Assembly: GCA_013141075.1 (NCBI GenBank)
Contig: JABFRQ010000005.1
Location: 1-64,000, forward strand
Origin: Methylotenera sp.
GTDB lineage: Bacteria; Pseudomonadota; Gammaproteobacteria; Burkholderiales; Methylophilaceae
Length of the DNA: 64,000 bases
Direction: 5' to 3'
Position 1 is the first letter of the stretch; each line of letters begins with the position of its first letter. Shown here piece after piece: positions 56,057 to 64,000 of this stretch. The notes beneath the pieces are model-generated. The model saw only the letters and a program-made list of their open reading frames with translations, had not been told where the DNA came from and made no database searches. Made by a program: the position numbers and the translations under genes.

Positions 56057-56917
56057 ATGACAGCTCAAATAATTGATGGCAAGGCGATTGCCGAAGTCCT
56101 TTTAAACTCCATTAAAGCGCGAATCAACACTCGCCTGCAAGCCAACAAACGTGCGCCTGGGCTGGCAGTTATCTTGGTTGGTGGCGACCCTGCCTCGGCT
56201 ATTTACGTGCGCAATAAGCGTTTAGCATGTGAAAAAGTGGGCATTATTTCTACCGCTTACGATTTACCTGCAAGCACCACTGAGGCAGAATTGCTTGCGC
56301 TCATTGAAAAACTGAATCATGACAACACCATTGATGGCATTTTGGTGCAATCACCATTGCCGCCACAAATTAAAGATGAGCATATCATCGAGCGCATTAG
56401 CCCGAATAAAGATGTAGACGGCTTTCATCCATATAACATTGGCCGCCTAGCCGTGCGCCAGCCCACCCTGCGCTCTTGCACGCCGTTTGGCGTGATTAAG
56501 ATGCTTCAAGCTACGAACATTGACTTAATGGGCTTAGATGCGGTTGTAGTGGGCGTATCTAACCACGTAGGCCGCCCGATGGCGCTAGAGCTATTGCTGG
56601 CAGGCTGCACAGTTACCAGCTGCCATCGCCATACTAAAGATTTAGCTAAAATTGTAGCTAATGCAGATTTAGTGGTCGCTGCCGCGGGCAAAGCAGGCCT
56701 CATACAAGGCGCTTGGATTAAGCCTGGCGCAGTGGTGGTAGATATTGGCATTAACCGACTACCCGATGGCAGCCTAGCGGGCGATGTTGAATTTAATGTA
56801 GCCAAAACACGTGCTGCTTACATTACACCCGTGCCAGGCGGCGTTGGCCCAATGACGGTTGCAACCCTTATGGAAAACACCTTATTAGCGCTTGAAAACC
56901 GCGAAGCTAATTTATAA
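56057..56917 (+). CDS. folD: Methylenetetrahydrofolate dehydrogenase/cyclohydrolase FolD
   Basis: 286 residues, full length. Family blocks: [22 protein letters not shown] (substrate site with the catalytic lysine), [16 protein letters not shown], the NADP-binding [17 protein letters not shown] and the closing [16 protein letters not shown]. It interconverts 5,10-methylene-, methenyl- and 10-formyl-tetrahydrofolate in the cytoplasm, a central C1 step. Divergent from the tRNA array. Confidence 0.97.
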   Translation: MTAQIIDGKAIAEVLLNSIKARINTRLQANKRAPGLAVILVGGDPASAIYVRNKRLACEKVGIISTAYDLPASTTEAELLALIEKLNHDNTIDGILVQSPLPPQIKDEHIIERISPNKDVDGFHPYNIGRLAVRQPTLRSCTPFGVIKMLQATNIDLMGLDAVVVGVSNHVGRPMALELLLAGCTVTSCHRHTKDLAKIVANADLVVAAAGKAGLIQGAWIKPGAVVVDIGINRLPDGSLAGDVEFNVAKTRAAYITPVPGGVGPMTVATLMENTLLALENREANL

Positions 56918-56951
56918 ATTAGTGCAAATTATTCAACTCGTTACGCACCCT

Positions 56952-56980
56952 TTGCATCTTAGCAATATTAGGTGTACACT
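56952..56980 (+). promoter_or_regulatory. Probable dksA promoter
   Basis: TTGCAT (56952-56957) and TACACT (56975-56980) with a 17-bp spacer, followed directly by a cgcgcg discriminator. GC-rich discriminators are typical of stringently controlled promoters, which would fit feedback by DksA on its own gene; that link is inferred. Confidence 0.45.
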
Positions 56981-57041
56981 CGCGCGCTAAATTCATAGTA
57001 AAGCTATTTTAGCAACAACTTTTAAGTTTTTTGAGGGTTAT

Positions 57042-57464
57042 ATGGCAGAAGTGATTACCAAACAATTTACCCCTTATCAGCCTAAGCCTGATGAGCAATA
57101 CATGAGCAAACCGCAGCTTAATCATTTTCGTAAGATTTTAAATAGCTGGAAAGATGATTTAAGCCACGAAATGGACAACACCATTCACACTATGCAAGAT
57201 GAAGTGACCATGTTTGCCGACCCCAACGACCGCGCCAGCCAAGAATCTGACATGACGCTAGAGCTACGCAACCGCGACCGTGAACGTAAACTCATCAAAA
57301 AAATTGACGAAACCTTGCGCGATATTGAAGAAGGTGACTACGGCTACTGCCAAGGTTGCGGCATTGAAATTGGCCTAAAACGTATGGAAGCCAGACCAAC
57401 CGCAACACTTTGCATAGACTGCAAAACCTTAGATGAAATGCGCGAACGCCAAGTGGCTAAGTAA
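57042..57464 (+). CDS. dksA: RNA polymerase-binding factor DksA
   Basis: 140 residues: N-terminal helices, coiled coil with tip residues D60, D63 and A65, and a zinc finger C103-x2-C106 ... C124-x2-C127. It acts with ppGpp on RNA polymerase. Preceded by ribosome binding site gagggt. Followed by a strong terminator, so it is probably a single-gene unit. An identical protein is encoded in the left arm. Confidence 0.95.
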   Translation: MAEVITKQFTPYQPKPDEQYMSKPQLNHFRKILNSWKDDLSHEMDNTIHTMQDEVTMFADPNDRASQESDMTLELRNRDRERKLIKKIDETLRDIEEGDYGYCQGCGIEIGLKRMEARPTATLCIDCKTLDEMRERQVAK

Positions 57465-57489
57465 CTCAAAGTAACTTAAGTTACGCATA

Positions 57490-57517
57490 AAAAAAGCCCG
57501 AGAAATCGGGCTTTTTT
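57490..57517 (+). terminator. dksA terminator
   Basis: AAAAAAGCCCGA-gaaa-TCGGGCTTTTTT, a perfect stem with T run, about 25 bp after the dksA stop. Confidence 0.88.
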
Positions 57518-57540
57518 ACGTTCATACGTACACACGCGCA

Positions 57541-57612
57541 TTTATTATCAAAAACACATGCCCTGCGAGGCAGTATCCATGCGGCTCGCAGGGCATGTGT
57601 TTCGATAATAAA
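57541..57612. repeat. REP-like palindrome, longest member
   Basis: Outer stem tttattatc / gataataaa and inner stem ACATGCCCTGCGAG / CTCGCAGGGCATGT around a loop containing tatccatgcgg. The inner stem (GCCCTGCRAG / CTYGCAGGGC) and parts of the loop recur at 34999-35041 and 58594-58636, always between genes. This is a dispersed family, not a simple terminator. Confidence 0.7.
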
Positions 57613-57690
57613 ATTAGCTTAAAAATTCCGTAAATAACGAAATGGTTGTCCTGATTGTTTCAGAAACAAGCAGAACGTTCTATCGTCTAC

Positions 57691-57718
57691 GTCATTCCCG
57701 CGAAGGCTGGAATCCAGT
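57691..57718. repeat. Short dispersed palindrome
   Basis: GTCATTCCCGCGAAGGCTGG followed by aatccag: the common bacterial intergenic motif in which cattcc- and ggaat-halves pair. Between the REP-like element and the DUF3883-like gene. Confidence 0.45.
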
Positions 57719-57785
57719 TACAATCTGGACAACTATAATTTATGCTTTTTTCTTTACCCAAAAACAATGTCGAGGTTGTTAAACA

Positions 57786-58550
57786 ATGTCCGATAACAAA
57801 CATAAAAACTATGAAGCGCTTAACTTAATAGGTTATGGTTTAGCCAAATTTAATAACGATTTCGTGATTGAGTTTGGCGCAAAATCCAAGTCGGAATTTT
57901 ATGAAATTTTTGTTCTAAACGGCATTGCCGATACGGCTAGTACCGTTAAAAATCGTCAAGATTTATTTGACCCTTTTTTTGATAATGGCAGAAAGGGATG
58001 GTGGCAAAAAGGTGATGCCTACATTCACAGGAAAGTATTTATTGACAGTCTATTTGGCAACTTAAATGCAGCCGATTATGCATCAGTAGTAAAGTTATAC
58101 TTACTCAAAGAGAACCATTTAACTGATTTTGATGTACAACGAATTTCTCCAATTATTAAGAGTAAATTTAAACAGCTAAAAACGACGGGCGAAGAAGCTG
58201 AAATTTACTTTATGAATAATTACAAAAAAATTCCTGATTTCAGCGATGCGGGCATTGAAGATGCTAGAAATTACGGGGATGGTTACGATTTTCAAATTCA
58301 AAAATTTGATTCATTTCTATTGGCTGAAATCAAGGGTGTAAGGGCTAAAAAAGGAGCCTTTAGATTAACCGAGAATGAGTATTTTAAAGCAAAGGAATAT
58401 AAAAGTGACTATGGCATAGTAGTTGTAAGCAATTTAGATGACTTACCAAAAATGACTGTCATTTTTGACCCTGTTCACAAGTTAGAATTAACCGAACGCT
58501 CAATTGAAACCAAACAGCTAAATTTTCATTCTCAAGCATTAGAATGGTAA
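57786..58550 (+). CDS. DUF3883-like protein (PD-(D/E)XK nuclease-like)
   Basis: 254 residues. The C-terminal half has GDGYDFQIQKFDSFLLAEIKGVR (about 168-190), an acidic-then-E-x-K core like that of DUF3883 and other PD-(D/E)XK proteins, followed by GAFRLTENEYFKAKEY and IVVVSNLDD. The N-terminal half is unassigned. Proteins of this kind occur in defence and housekeeping settings; nuclease activity is inferred from the motif. It stands alone between dksA and pnp, in the opposite direction to pnp. Confidence 0.6.
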   Translation: MSDNKHKNYEALNLIGYGLAKFNNDFVIEFGAKSKSEFYEIFVLNGIADTASTVKNRQDLFDPFFDNGRKGWWQKGDAYIHRKVFIDSLFGNLNAADYASVVKLYLLKENHLTDFDVQRISPIIKSKFKQLKTTGEEAEIYFMNNYKKIPDFSDAGIEDARNYGDGYDFQIQKFDSFLLAEIKGVRAKKGAFRLTENEYFKAKEYKSDYGIVVVSNLDDLPKMTVIFDPVHKLELTERSIETKQLNFHSQALEW

Positions 58551-58593
58551 GTTTGCACGTTGTCTGAACTCGCCTAATTTTTTCGAGAGAACG

Positions 58594-58636
58594 TCATGCC
58601 CTGCAAGCCGCATGGATATTGGCTTGCAGGGCAGTG
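58594..58636. repeat. REP-like palindrome
   Basis: CATGCCCTGCAAGCC ... GGCTTGCAGGGCAGTG, with loop gcatggatatt that shares its sequence with the 57541-57612 copy in inverse orientation. Flank cgagagaacg is shared with the copy at 34999. Confidence 0.65.
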
Positions 58637-58643
58637 CCTTTAC

Positions 58644-58677
58644 AATAAAAAAGCCCGCTTGCGCGGGCTTTTTTATT
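58644..58677. terminator. Bidirectional terminator between the DUF3883-like gene and pnp
   Basis: AATAAAAAAGCCCGC ... GCGGGCTTTTTTATT with A and T runs on both sides, between convergent genes. The left-arm copy at 1250-1286 is altered (gagaccgc for aagcccgc). Confidence 0.85.
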
Positions 58678-58693
58678 ATCTGCTAACTACAAA

Positions 58694-60823
58694 TTACTCG
58701 TCAGCTTCTGCTTCACTTTTTGCTTCTGCAGCAGGCGCATCAATTAGGGCTTTCATGCTTAAGCGCACGCGGCCTTTTTCGTCAGCTTCTACTACTTTAA
58801 CTTTCACTACATCGCCTTCTTTTAAGAAGTCGCTCACGGCATTTACACGTTGGTGTGCAATTTGTGAAATATGCAATAAGCCATCTTTACCAGGAATTAG
58901 CGACACAATCGCCCCAAAGTCTAGTAATTTAAGCACTGTACCTTCGTACACGTTGCCGATTTCAACTTCTGCAGTAATTTCTGCAATGCGGCGTTGTGCT
59001 TCTGCGCCTTGCTCTGAGCTGGTGCAGGCAATTTTTACGGTGCCGTCTTCAGTAATATCAATGCTGGTGCCAGTTTCTTCAGTTAGGGCACGAATTACTG
59101 CGCCGCCTTTACCAATTACGTCGCGGATTTTTTCAGGGTTGATTTTCATCACAATAATACGTGGTGCAAAGGCTGACATTTCAGTATTTGCAGTGCTCAT
59201 TGCCGTTTTCATAATGCCTAAAATGTGCGTGCGGCCTTCTTTAGCTTGCGCTAGCGCCACTTGCATAATTTGTGCGGTAATGCCTGTGATTTTAATATCC
59301 ATTTGTAACGCGGTAATGCCGTCAACCGTACCTGCTACTTTAAAGTCCATGTCACCTAGGTGATCTTCATCGCCTAAAATGTCGGTTAGCACCGCAACGC
59401 GGCTGCCTTCTTTAATTAAGCCCATGGCGATACCTGCCACGTGGTTTTTCATTGGCACGCCAGCATCGATAAGTGCTAAACAGCCGCCGCACACTGATGC
59501 CATTGAGCTTGAGCCGTTAGATTCTGTAATTTCAGAAACCACGCGCATGGTGTAATCAAAATCTTCTTTATCTGGCAAAGCGGCGATTAACGCGCGTTTT
59601 GCTAAACGGCCATGGCCGATTTCGCGGCGTTTTGGTGTGCCTACGCGGCCAGTTTCACCAGTCGCATACGGAGGCATGTTGTAATGCAGCATAAAGCGGT
59701 CTTTAAATTCACCTTGTAGCGCATCAATCACTTGCTCGTCGCGGCCTGTGCCTAGCGTTGCAACTACCAAAGCCTGTGTTTCACCACGAGTGAACAAAGC
59801 TGAGCCGTGCGTGCGTGGCAACACGCCTGTACGAATGCTAATTGGGCGCACAGTGCGTGTATCGCGGCCATCAATACGTGGCTCGCCATTTAAAATTTGG
59901 CTACGCACGGTTTTAGCTTCTAAATTAAAAATTTCATTTTTAATTTTGTTAGCTTCTGTGGTTGAAGTTTCTTCAGTAATTAACTCGCCTAATACGCGGC
60001 TTGTGATTTCAGCTAATTTAGTTGAACGCGCGCCTTTAGCTTTAATTTGAAACGCGGCGTTAATATCAGCAGCAGCTAAAGCAGCTACTTTTTCAATCAA
60101 TGCTGTATCTGGCTCTGGGGCAACCCAATCCCAAGCGTCTTTACCTGCTTCGGCAACCATTTCGTTAATCATGCTGATAACAGCCTGCATTTGCTCGTGG
60201 CCGTAAACAACCGCGCCTAGCATCACTTCTTCTGAAAGCTCTTTGGCTTCAGATTCCACCATCATTACGGCAGTTTCAGTAGCAGCAACCACTAAATCCA
60301 TTTCAGATTCTACTAATTGCGTTTTAGTTGGGTTTAATACATATTCATCGTTAATATAACCAACGCGCGCAGCACCTAATGGGCCAAAAAATGGAATGCC
60401 TGACAATGACATTGCAGCAGAAGCACCAATAATAGCTGGAATATCCGCATCAATTTCAGGGTCTGATGACATTACGGTGGCTACAACTTGCACTTCGTTA
60501 TAGAACGCTTCTGGAAATAATGGGCGCAATGGGCGGTCAATTAAACGGCTTGTAAGCGTTTCTTTTTCTGAAGGACGGCCTTCACGTTTGAAAAAACCAC
60601 CTGGAATTTTACCTGCGGCGTAAGTTTTTTCCATGTAATCTACAGTCAATGGGAAAAAATCTTGGCCTGCTTTTACTTCACTTTTGCTGGTTACAGCAAC
60701 CAACACAACCGTGTCGCCATAGCTCACCATCACAGCCGCATCGGCTTGACGTGAGATTTCACCTGTTTCTAGCGTGAGCGTGTGCGCACCGAATTGAATA
60801 CTTTTTGTTACTTTATTAAACAT
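58694..60823 (-). CDS. pnp: Polynucleotide phosphorylase
   Basis: 709 residues, full length. Two RNase PH-like halves (about 10-230 and 315-545) are followed by a KH domain (about 553-612, with the GxxG loop IGKGG) and an S1 domain (about 620-690, [20 protein letters not shown]). PNPase degrades RNA 3' to 5' using phosphate and is part of the degradosome. It follows rpsO as in many proteobacteria, with a stem-loop between. Intact here, unlike the left-arm copy. Confidence 0.97.
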   Translation of the reverse strand: MFNKVTKSIQFGAHTLTLETGEISRQADAAVMVSYGDTVVLVAVTSKSEVKAGQDFFPLTVDYMEKTYAAGKIPGGFFKREGRPSEKETLTSRLIDRPLRPLFPEAFYNEVQVVATVMSSDPEIDADIPAIIGASAAMSLSGIPFFGPLGAARVGYINDEYVLNPTKTQLVESEMDLVVAATETAVMMVESEAKELSEEVMLGAVVYGHEQMQAVISMINEMVAEAGKDAWDWVAPEPDTALIEKVAALAAADINAAFQIKAKGARSTKLAEITSRVLGELITEETSTTEANKIKNEIFNLEAKTVRSQILNGEPRIDGRDTRTVRPISIRTGVLPRTHGSALFTRGETQALVVATLGTGRDEQVIDALQGEFKDRFMLHYNMPPYATGETGRVGTPKRREIGHGRLAKRALIAALPDKEDFDYTMRVVSEITESNGSSSMASVCGGCLALIDAGVPMKNHVAGIAMGLIKEGSRVAVLTDILGDEDHLGDMDFKVAGTVDGITALQMDIKITGITAQIMQVALAQAKEGRTHILGIMKTAMSTANTEMSAFAPRIIVMKINPEKIRDVIGKGGAVIRALTEETGTSIDITEDGTVKIACTSSEQGAEAQRRIAEITAEVEIGNVYEGTVLKLLDFGAIVSLIPGKDGLLHISQIAHQRVNAVSDFLKEGDVVKVKVVEADEKGRVRLSMKALIDAPAAEAKSEAEADE

Positions 60824-60930
60824 ATATTTTCCTTTTTTTAATGTGCGTTATTCACAACCCAATAACGCACGCACAATAATGATTTATCTTAGCCTTAATT
60901 TATTTTAGGTTTAAAACAAATCTTTGATAA

Positions 60931-60970
60931 CAAAAAAGCCGAGGTGCTGCTTATGCAACACTATCGGCTG
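60931..60970 (-). terminator. rpsO terminator / rpsO-pnp stem-loop
   Basis: On the minus strand, AGCCGA-ta-GTGTTGC-ataa-GCAGCAC-c-TCGGCT followed by a T tract: a long bulged hairpin between rpsO and pnp. In E. coli this intergenic region holds the rpsO terminator and an RNase III site through which PNPase controls its own mRNA; a similar role is possible. Confidence 0.75.
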
Positions 60971-61036
60971 TTTGTTTTACACACAGAGCAACACGTAATC
61001 ATACGAATTGCTTTGCGAATAATTCTTTGACTGCAA

Positions 61037-61306
61037 TTACTTACGAATACCTAAGCGACCAATCAATGTTTGGTAACGCTCAACGCTTTCGCTTTTTAAG
61101 TAATCTAACAATTTACGACGACGGCTAACCATTGCCAATAAACCACGGCGTGAATGGTGGTCTTTTTTGTTAGATTTAAAATGCTCAGTTAAATAAGTAA
61201 TACGGCTAGTTAAAAGTGCAACTTGCACTTCTGGGCTACCAGTATCTTTTGGTGCTTGTTGAAAATCGCCAACGATTTTAGCGCGGTCTGCTGCTGTGGT
61301 TGCCAT
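61037..61306 (-). CDS. rpsO: 30S ribosomal protein S15
   Basis: 89 residues, the standard length. Family blocks: [35 protein letters not shown] and [10 protein letters not shown]. It binds the central domain of 16S rRNA during 30S assembly. Between truB and pnp, the usual order. Confidence 0.97.
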   Translation of the reverse strand: MATTAADRAKIVGDFQQAPKDTGSPEVQVALLTSRITYLTEHFKSNKKDHHSRRGLLAMVSRRRKLLDYLKSESVERYQTLIGRLGIRK

Positions 61307-61457
61307 AACTTTATCCTAATTGATTTGAATCTAAGGTTGTTTTGCGTCAATGTAAAAGCAGCCAATTGAATAACCGCTAAAACATTCATTCACTCATGCA
61401 TTTGCATGAGCCGTGCATTATAGAGATAACATAATGATTTATCAAGCGTTTTATGGC

Positions 61458-62372
61458 TTAGTCTTTGCTCACAATTAAACGTTTCGGCGTGATTTTTCCG
61501 TCACTTTGTTGCTCGCCCAAGCCTAAAAATTGGGCTTGCTCGTTATATAGCCTAATTAAGCCTTGCGGGATTTTTCCACTTTGCCAAATAGCTTGGCCTT
61601 GTTGCAGATAAAAGCTGCTATCTGCGTCTAGCGTTATTGCGGGTAAATGCAGCACAGCGCTATCTAGCGGCATAAGTGCGGCTATACGTTGCTCGGTGGT
61701 CATGGCTTCAAATTGTTCTAACGTAATGGTTTGCGTAATATTGTAATTGGCTGTCGCGGTGCGGCGCAGGCCGATTAAATGCGCACCGCAGCCAAGCGCA
61801 TTGCCAATATCTTCCGCCAGTGTGCGAATGTACGTGCCTTTGCTACAGGTAACGGTAATGCTTGCAACATCATGCTCAAAAGCATTTTGCGTGATGCTGT
61901 GAATAGTAATTAGGCGGGATTTTCGTTCAATTTCAACGCCTGCTCTAGCGTATTCATACAGCGCCTTGCCTTCATGCTTTAAGGCTGAATACATGGGTGG
62001 AATTTGGCTGATTTCGCCCCCAAATTGCGCGCAAGCTTGCTCAAACTGCGCTTGGCTTACATTCACTGGTTTTGTGGTTATCACTTCGCCTTCAGCATCG
62101 CCAGTATTGGTGGTTATACCGAGCTTTATGGTAGCAAAGTAAGTTTTATCAGCGTCGGTAAGGTAATGTGCAAACTTGGTAGCTTCACCAAAACACAAAG
62201 GCAGCAGACCTGTTGCAAGCGGGTCTAGCGTGCCAGTGTGGCCAGCTTTGGCGGCTTGTAATAGCCATTTGGCTTTTTGTAATGCTTGGTTTGATGAATA
62301 ACCGATGGGCTTATCTAATAACAATACGCCATTGATATTTTTTTTAATGCGTTTGAATTGCATATTCTTCAC
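61458..62372 (-). CDS. truB: tRNA pseudouridine-55 synthase TruB
   Basis: 304 residues (an ATG at 62363 would give 301). The catalytic aspartate lies in GHTGTLDPLATGLLP; further blocks are SQIPPMYSALKHEGKALYEYARAG and GTYIRTLAEDIG. It makes pseudouridine 55 in the T-loop of tRNAs. Between rbfA and rpsO. Confidence 0.96.
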   Translation of the reverse strand: MKNMQFKRIKKNINGVLLLDKPIGYSSNQALQKAKWLLQAAKAGHTGTLDPLATGLLPLCFGEATKFAHYLTDADKTYFATIKLGITTNTGDAEGEVITTKPVNVSQAQFEQACAQFGGEISQIPPMYSALKHEGKALYEYARAGVEIERKSRLITIHSITQNAFEHDVASITVTCSKGTYIRTLAEDIGNALGCGAHLIGLRRTATANYNITQTITLEQFEAMTTEQRIAALMPLDSAVLHLPAITLDADSSFYLQQGQAIWQSGKIPQGLIRLYNEQAQFLGLGEQQSDGKITPKRLIVSKD

Positions 62373-62400
62373 GTCATTCCGTGCTTGATACGGAATCTAG
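62372..62400. repeat. Short dispersed palindrome
   Basis: CGTCATTCCGTGCTTGATAC followed by ggaatc, in the rbfA-truB gap; same class as 57691-57718 and 39299-39326 (cattcc/ggaat pairing), different centre. Confidence 0.45.
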
Positions 62401-62445
62401 CGTCTTTAATGTCACTGAGTTTCAACGCTCAAAGAATGAGGCGCC

Positions 62446-62796
62446 CTATTCTTTATCCGTTGCCCGCGCCGCATCAATTAGCTGACCCATTTTCATGCCG
62501 TAATCAATTGAGGCATCGTACACAAAATGTAGTTGTGGCACGGTGCGTAGCAACATGCGCTTAGCCAATTGCGTGCGTAAAAAACCTGCGGATTTTTCTA
62601 AGCCTTGTTGTGTACTATCACTTTGCTTTGCTGCGCTATAAAAAATCTTCGCGTGCGCCATGTCGCCTGTCACTTCAACAGCCGTTACTGTGACCATACC
62701 CACACGCGGATCTTTAATTTCAAATTGCAACAAATCAGCGATTTCTCGCTGCATTTGCTCTGCAACTCGGTGACTTCTTGAGAACTCTTTAGCCAT
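62446..62796 (-). CDS. rbfA: Ribosome-binding factor A
   Basis: 116 residues, KH-like fold. Family blocks RVAEQMQREIADLLQFEIKD, GMVTVTAVEVTGDMAHAKIF and LRTVPQLHFVYDAS. It assists late maturation of the 30S subunit. It follows infB by 14 bp. Confidence 0.95.
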   Translation of the reverse strand: MAKEFSRSHRVAEQMQREIADLLQFEIKDPRVGMVTVTAVEVTGDMAHAKIFYSAAKQSDSTQQGLEKSAGFLRTQLAKRMLLRTVPQLHFVYDASIDYGMKMGQLIDAARATDKE

Positions 62797-62810
62797 TATT
62801 AGTCTGTATC

Positions 62811-64000
62811 CTAAAGTGTACGTGCCACTTCAACGATTTCATAGACTTCTAAAATATCACCCACTTCAATATCATTGAAGTTTTTAAGTGACAATCCGCA
62901 TTCAAAGTTGTTTTTCACTTCTTTTACGTCATCTTTAAAGCGTTTGAGTGAATCTAATTCACCTGTGTGAATAATCACGTTATTACGCAATACACGCACG
63001 CGTGAGTTGCGTTTAATCATACCGTCTTGCACATAACAACCAGCAATTGCGCCCACTTTAGAAATGCGGAATACTTCACGAATCTCTACTGTACCAATCA
63101 TACTTTCTCTTTGCTCTGGTGCTAACATGCCACCTAGCGCAGCTTTAATTTCGTCTACCGCTTCGTAAATAATATTGTAGTAGCGCACATCTACGCCTAA
63201 GGTTTCAATTAACTTACGCGCGCCAGAATCTGCACGTACGTTAAAGCCAATCAACACGCCTTTTGAAGCCGCTGCTAAGTTCACATCAGACTCACTAATT
63301 GCACCAACGCCTGTGTGAATGATATTCACTTTAACTTCACTAGTAGAGAGTTTTTGCAAGCTTGTAGCCAACGCTTCGTACGAACCTTGCACGTCAGATT
63401 TAATAATCAAGCCTAAGGTTTGTTGCGATGCGCCTTCGCCCATTTGATCAAACATGTTTTCAAGCTTAGCAGCTTGCTGTTTAGCTAGTTTCACATCGCG
63501 GAATTTACCTTGACGGAAGTTTGCGATTTCGCGGGCTTTACGCTCATCGTTTAGCACAATCATTTCTTCGCCAGCACTTGGCACATCTGATAAGCCTTGA
63601 ATTTCGACAGGCATTGATGGGCCAGCTTCTTGAATATCTTTACCAGATTCGTCAAGCATCGCGCGCACTTTACCAAAAGTAGTGCCTGCTAAAATCATAT
63701 CACCACGCCTTAACGTGCCTGATGTAACCAAAATAGTAGCCACAGAACCGCGACCTTTATCTAAGCGGCCTTCAATTACCAAGCCTTTAGCTGGTGTGTT
63801 TTTAGGGGCTTGCAGCTCTAACACTTCAGCCTGCAGCAATACAGCTTCTAGTAATTCATCAATTCCTTGGCCTGTTTTCGCTGAAACTTCACGGAACATG
63901 ACTTCGCCACCAAATTCTTCTGGCACCACTTCTTGTGCCACTAATTCCATTTTCACGCGCTCAGGCTCTGCGCCTAGCTTATCAATTTTGTTAATTGCAA
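62811..64000 (-). CDS. infB: Translation initiation factor IF-2, C-terminal part
   Basis: About 396 residues up to the window edge; the 5' end is outside. The first readable codons include [20 protein letters not shown], the NKID GTP-binding motif, followed by domain II ([20 protein letters not shown]), domain III and the C-terminal fMet-tRNA-binding domain ([18 protein letters not shown]). The gene is intact as far as it goes and heads the rbfA-truB-rpsO-pnp series. Confidence 0.95.
   Translation of the reverse strand, partial: AINKIDKLGAEPERVKMELVAQEVVPEEFGGEVMFREVSAKTGQGIDELLEAVLLQAEVLELQAPKNTPAKGLVIEGRLDKGRGSVATILVTSGTLRRGDMILAGTTFGKVRAMLDESGKDIQEAGPSMPVEIQGLSDVPSAGEEMIVLNDERKAREIANFRQGKFRDVKLAKQQAAKLENMFDQMGEGASQQTLGLIIKSDVQGSYEALATSLQKLSTSEVKVNIIHTGVGAISESDVNLAAASKGVLIGFNVRADSGARKLIETLGVDVRYYNIIYEAVDEIKAALGGMLAPEQRESMIGTVEIREVFRISKVGAIAGCYVQDGMIKRNSRVRVLRNNVIIHTGELDSLKRFKDDVKEVKNNFECGLSLKNFNDIEVGDILEVYEIVEVARTL

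Larger units (their letters stand above)
55649..59928. repeat. Right arm of 4.28 kb inverted duplication
   Basis: Reverse complement of 1-4283. All genes are intact here (tRNAs, folD, dksA, DUF3883-like gene, pnp), so this is the reliable copy. The arm continues into pnp; the left copy simply runs out at the window start. Confidence 0.9.

Noticed and set aside
1..64000. CRISPR array or cas genes
   Set aside because: No regularly spaced direct repeats with unique spacers were seen. The GTGCCA array has 5-bp gaps, and the TAEL repeat has none.

Overview
The window looks like chromosome from an AT-leaning betaproteobacterium. The Methylophilaceae/Methylotenera group is my best guess, judged from gene style and core synteny and not tested by any search. 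Core blocks (pnp-rpsO-truB-rbfA-infB, folD, dksA, valS, rhodanese-tusA, an MSHA-like pilus operon) enclose about 27 kb of accessory DNA.

Layout. Bases 1-4283 are an inverted, indel-ridden second copy of 55649-59928: 3' end of pnp, a DUF3883-like gene, dksA, folD and tRNA-Pro/Arg/His. The two copies diverge exactly after the 3' CCA of tRNA-His. In the left copy tRNA-His is followed by a terminator and an array of GTGCCA words spaced 11 bp apart. This looks like the arm-type binding sites of a tyrosine integrase, so I read 4284 as the edge of an integrated element. 4795-9903 holds two paralogous LuxR-type regulators flanking a TonB-dependent receptor. 10282-18763 is a same-strand run of mostly exported, largely unrecognised proteins: two lipoproteins, a cysteine-rich secreted protein, a GH75 chitosanase-like protein, a DsbC-like thioredoxin fold, a secreted JAMM-motif protein and an overlapping RHS/YD-like secreted protein. 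This is the best candidate here for an undescribed system. 19592-27551 is a type IC restriction-modification locus in the order hsdM-rhuM-hsdS-prrC-hsdR. It has four TAEL repeats in HsdS and an intact catalytic triad in the PrrC anticodon nuclease. 27640-31051 carries element maintenance genes and a tyrosine integrase next to a displaced 3' fragment of tRNA-Phe.

From 31204 the sequence is chromosomal: rhodanese and TusA, valS, a GIDE/EF-hand membrane protein with LemA, a photolyase-like protein with inverted domain order, NfeD with an SPFH protein, then a minus-strand operon of about 16 kb for an MSHA-type pilus. That operon runs from a sigma-54 activator through MshM, MshL, MshN, MshE, MshG and MshI/J/K-like proteins to two prepilin-like proteins and a MoeB/ThiF protein. 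The intact copy of the duplicated arm follows, then the translation and RNA-processing operon, running off the window inside infB.

How the parts work together. The R-M/PrrC block is a two-layer phage defence: HsdMSR restricts DNA, and PrrC cuts host tRNA if restriction is blocked. It appears to travel as cargo of a tRNA-Phe element. The pilus operon is probably controlled by its own sigma-54 activator and, through the N-terminus of MshE, by cyclic di-GMP. The two tRNA-anchored element edges, about 27 kb apart, and the inverted duplicate arm suggest either rearrangement between islands or an assembly that joined two population variants. The poor sequence quality of the left arm favours caution.
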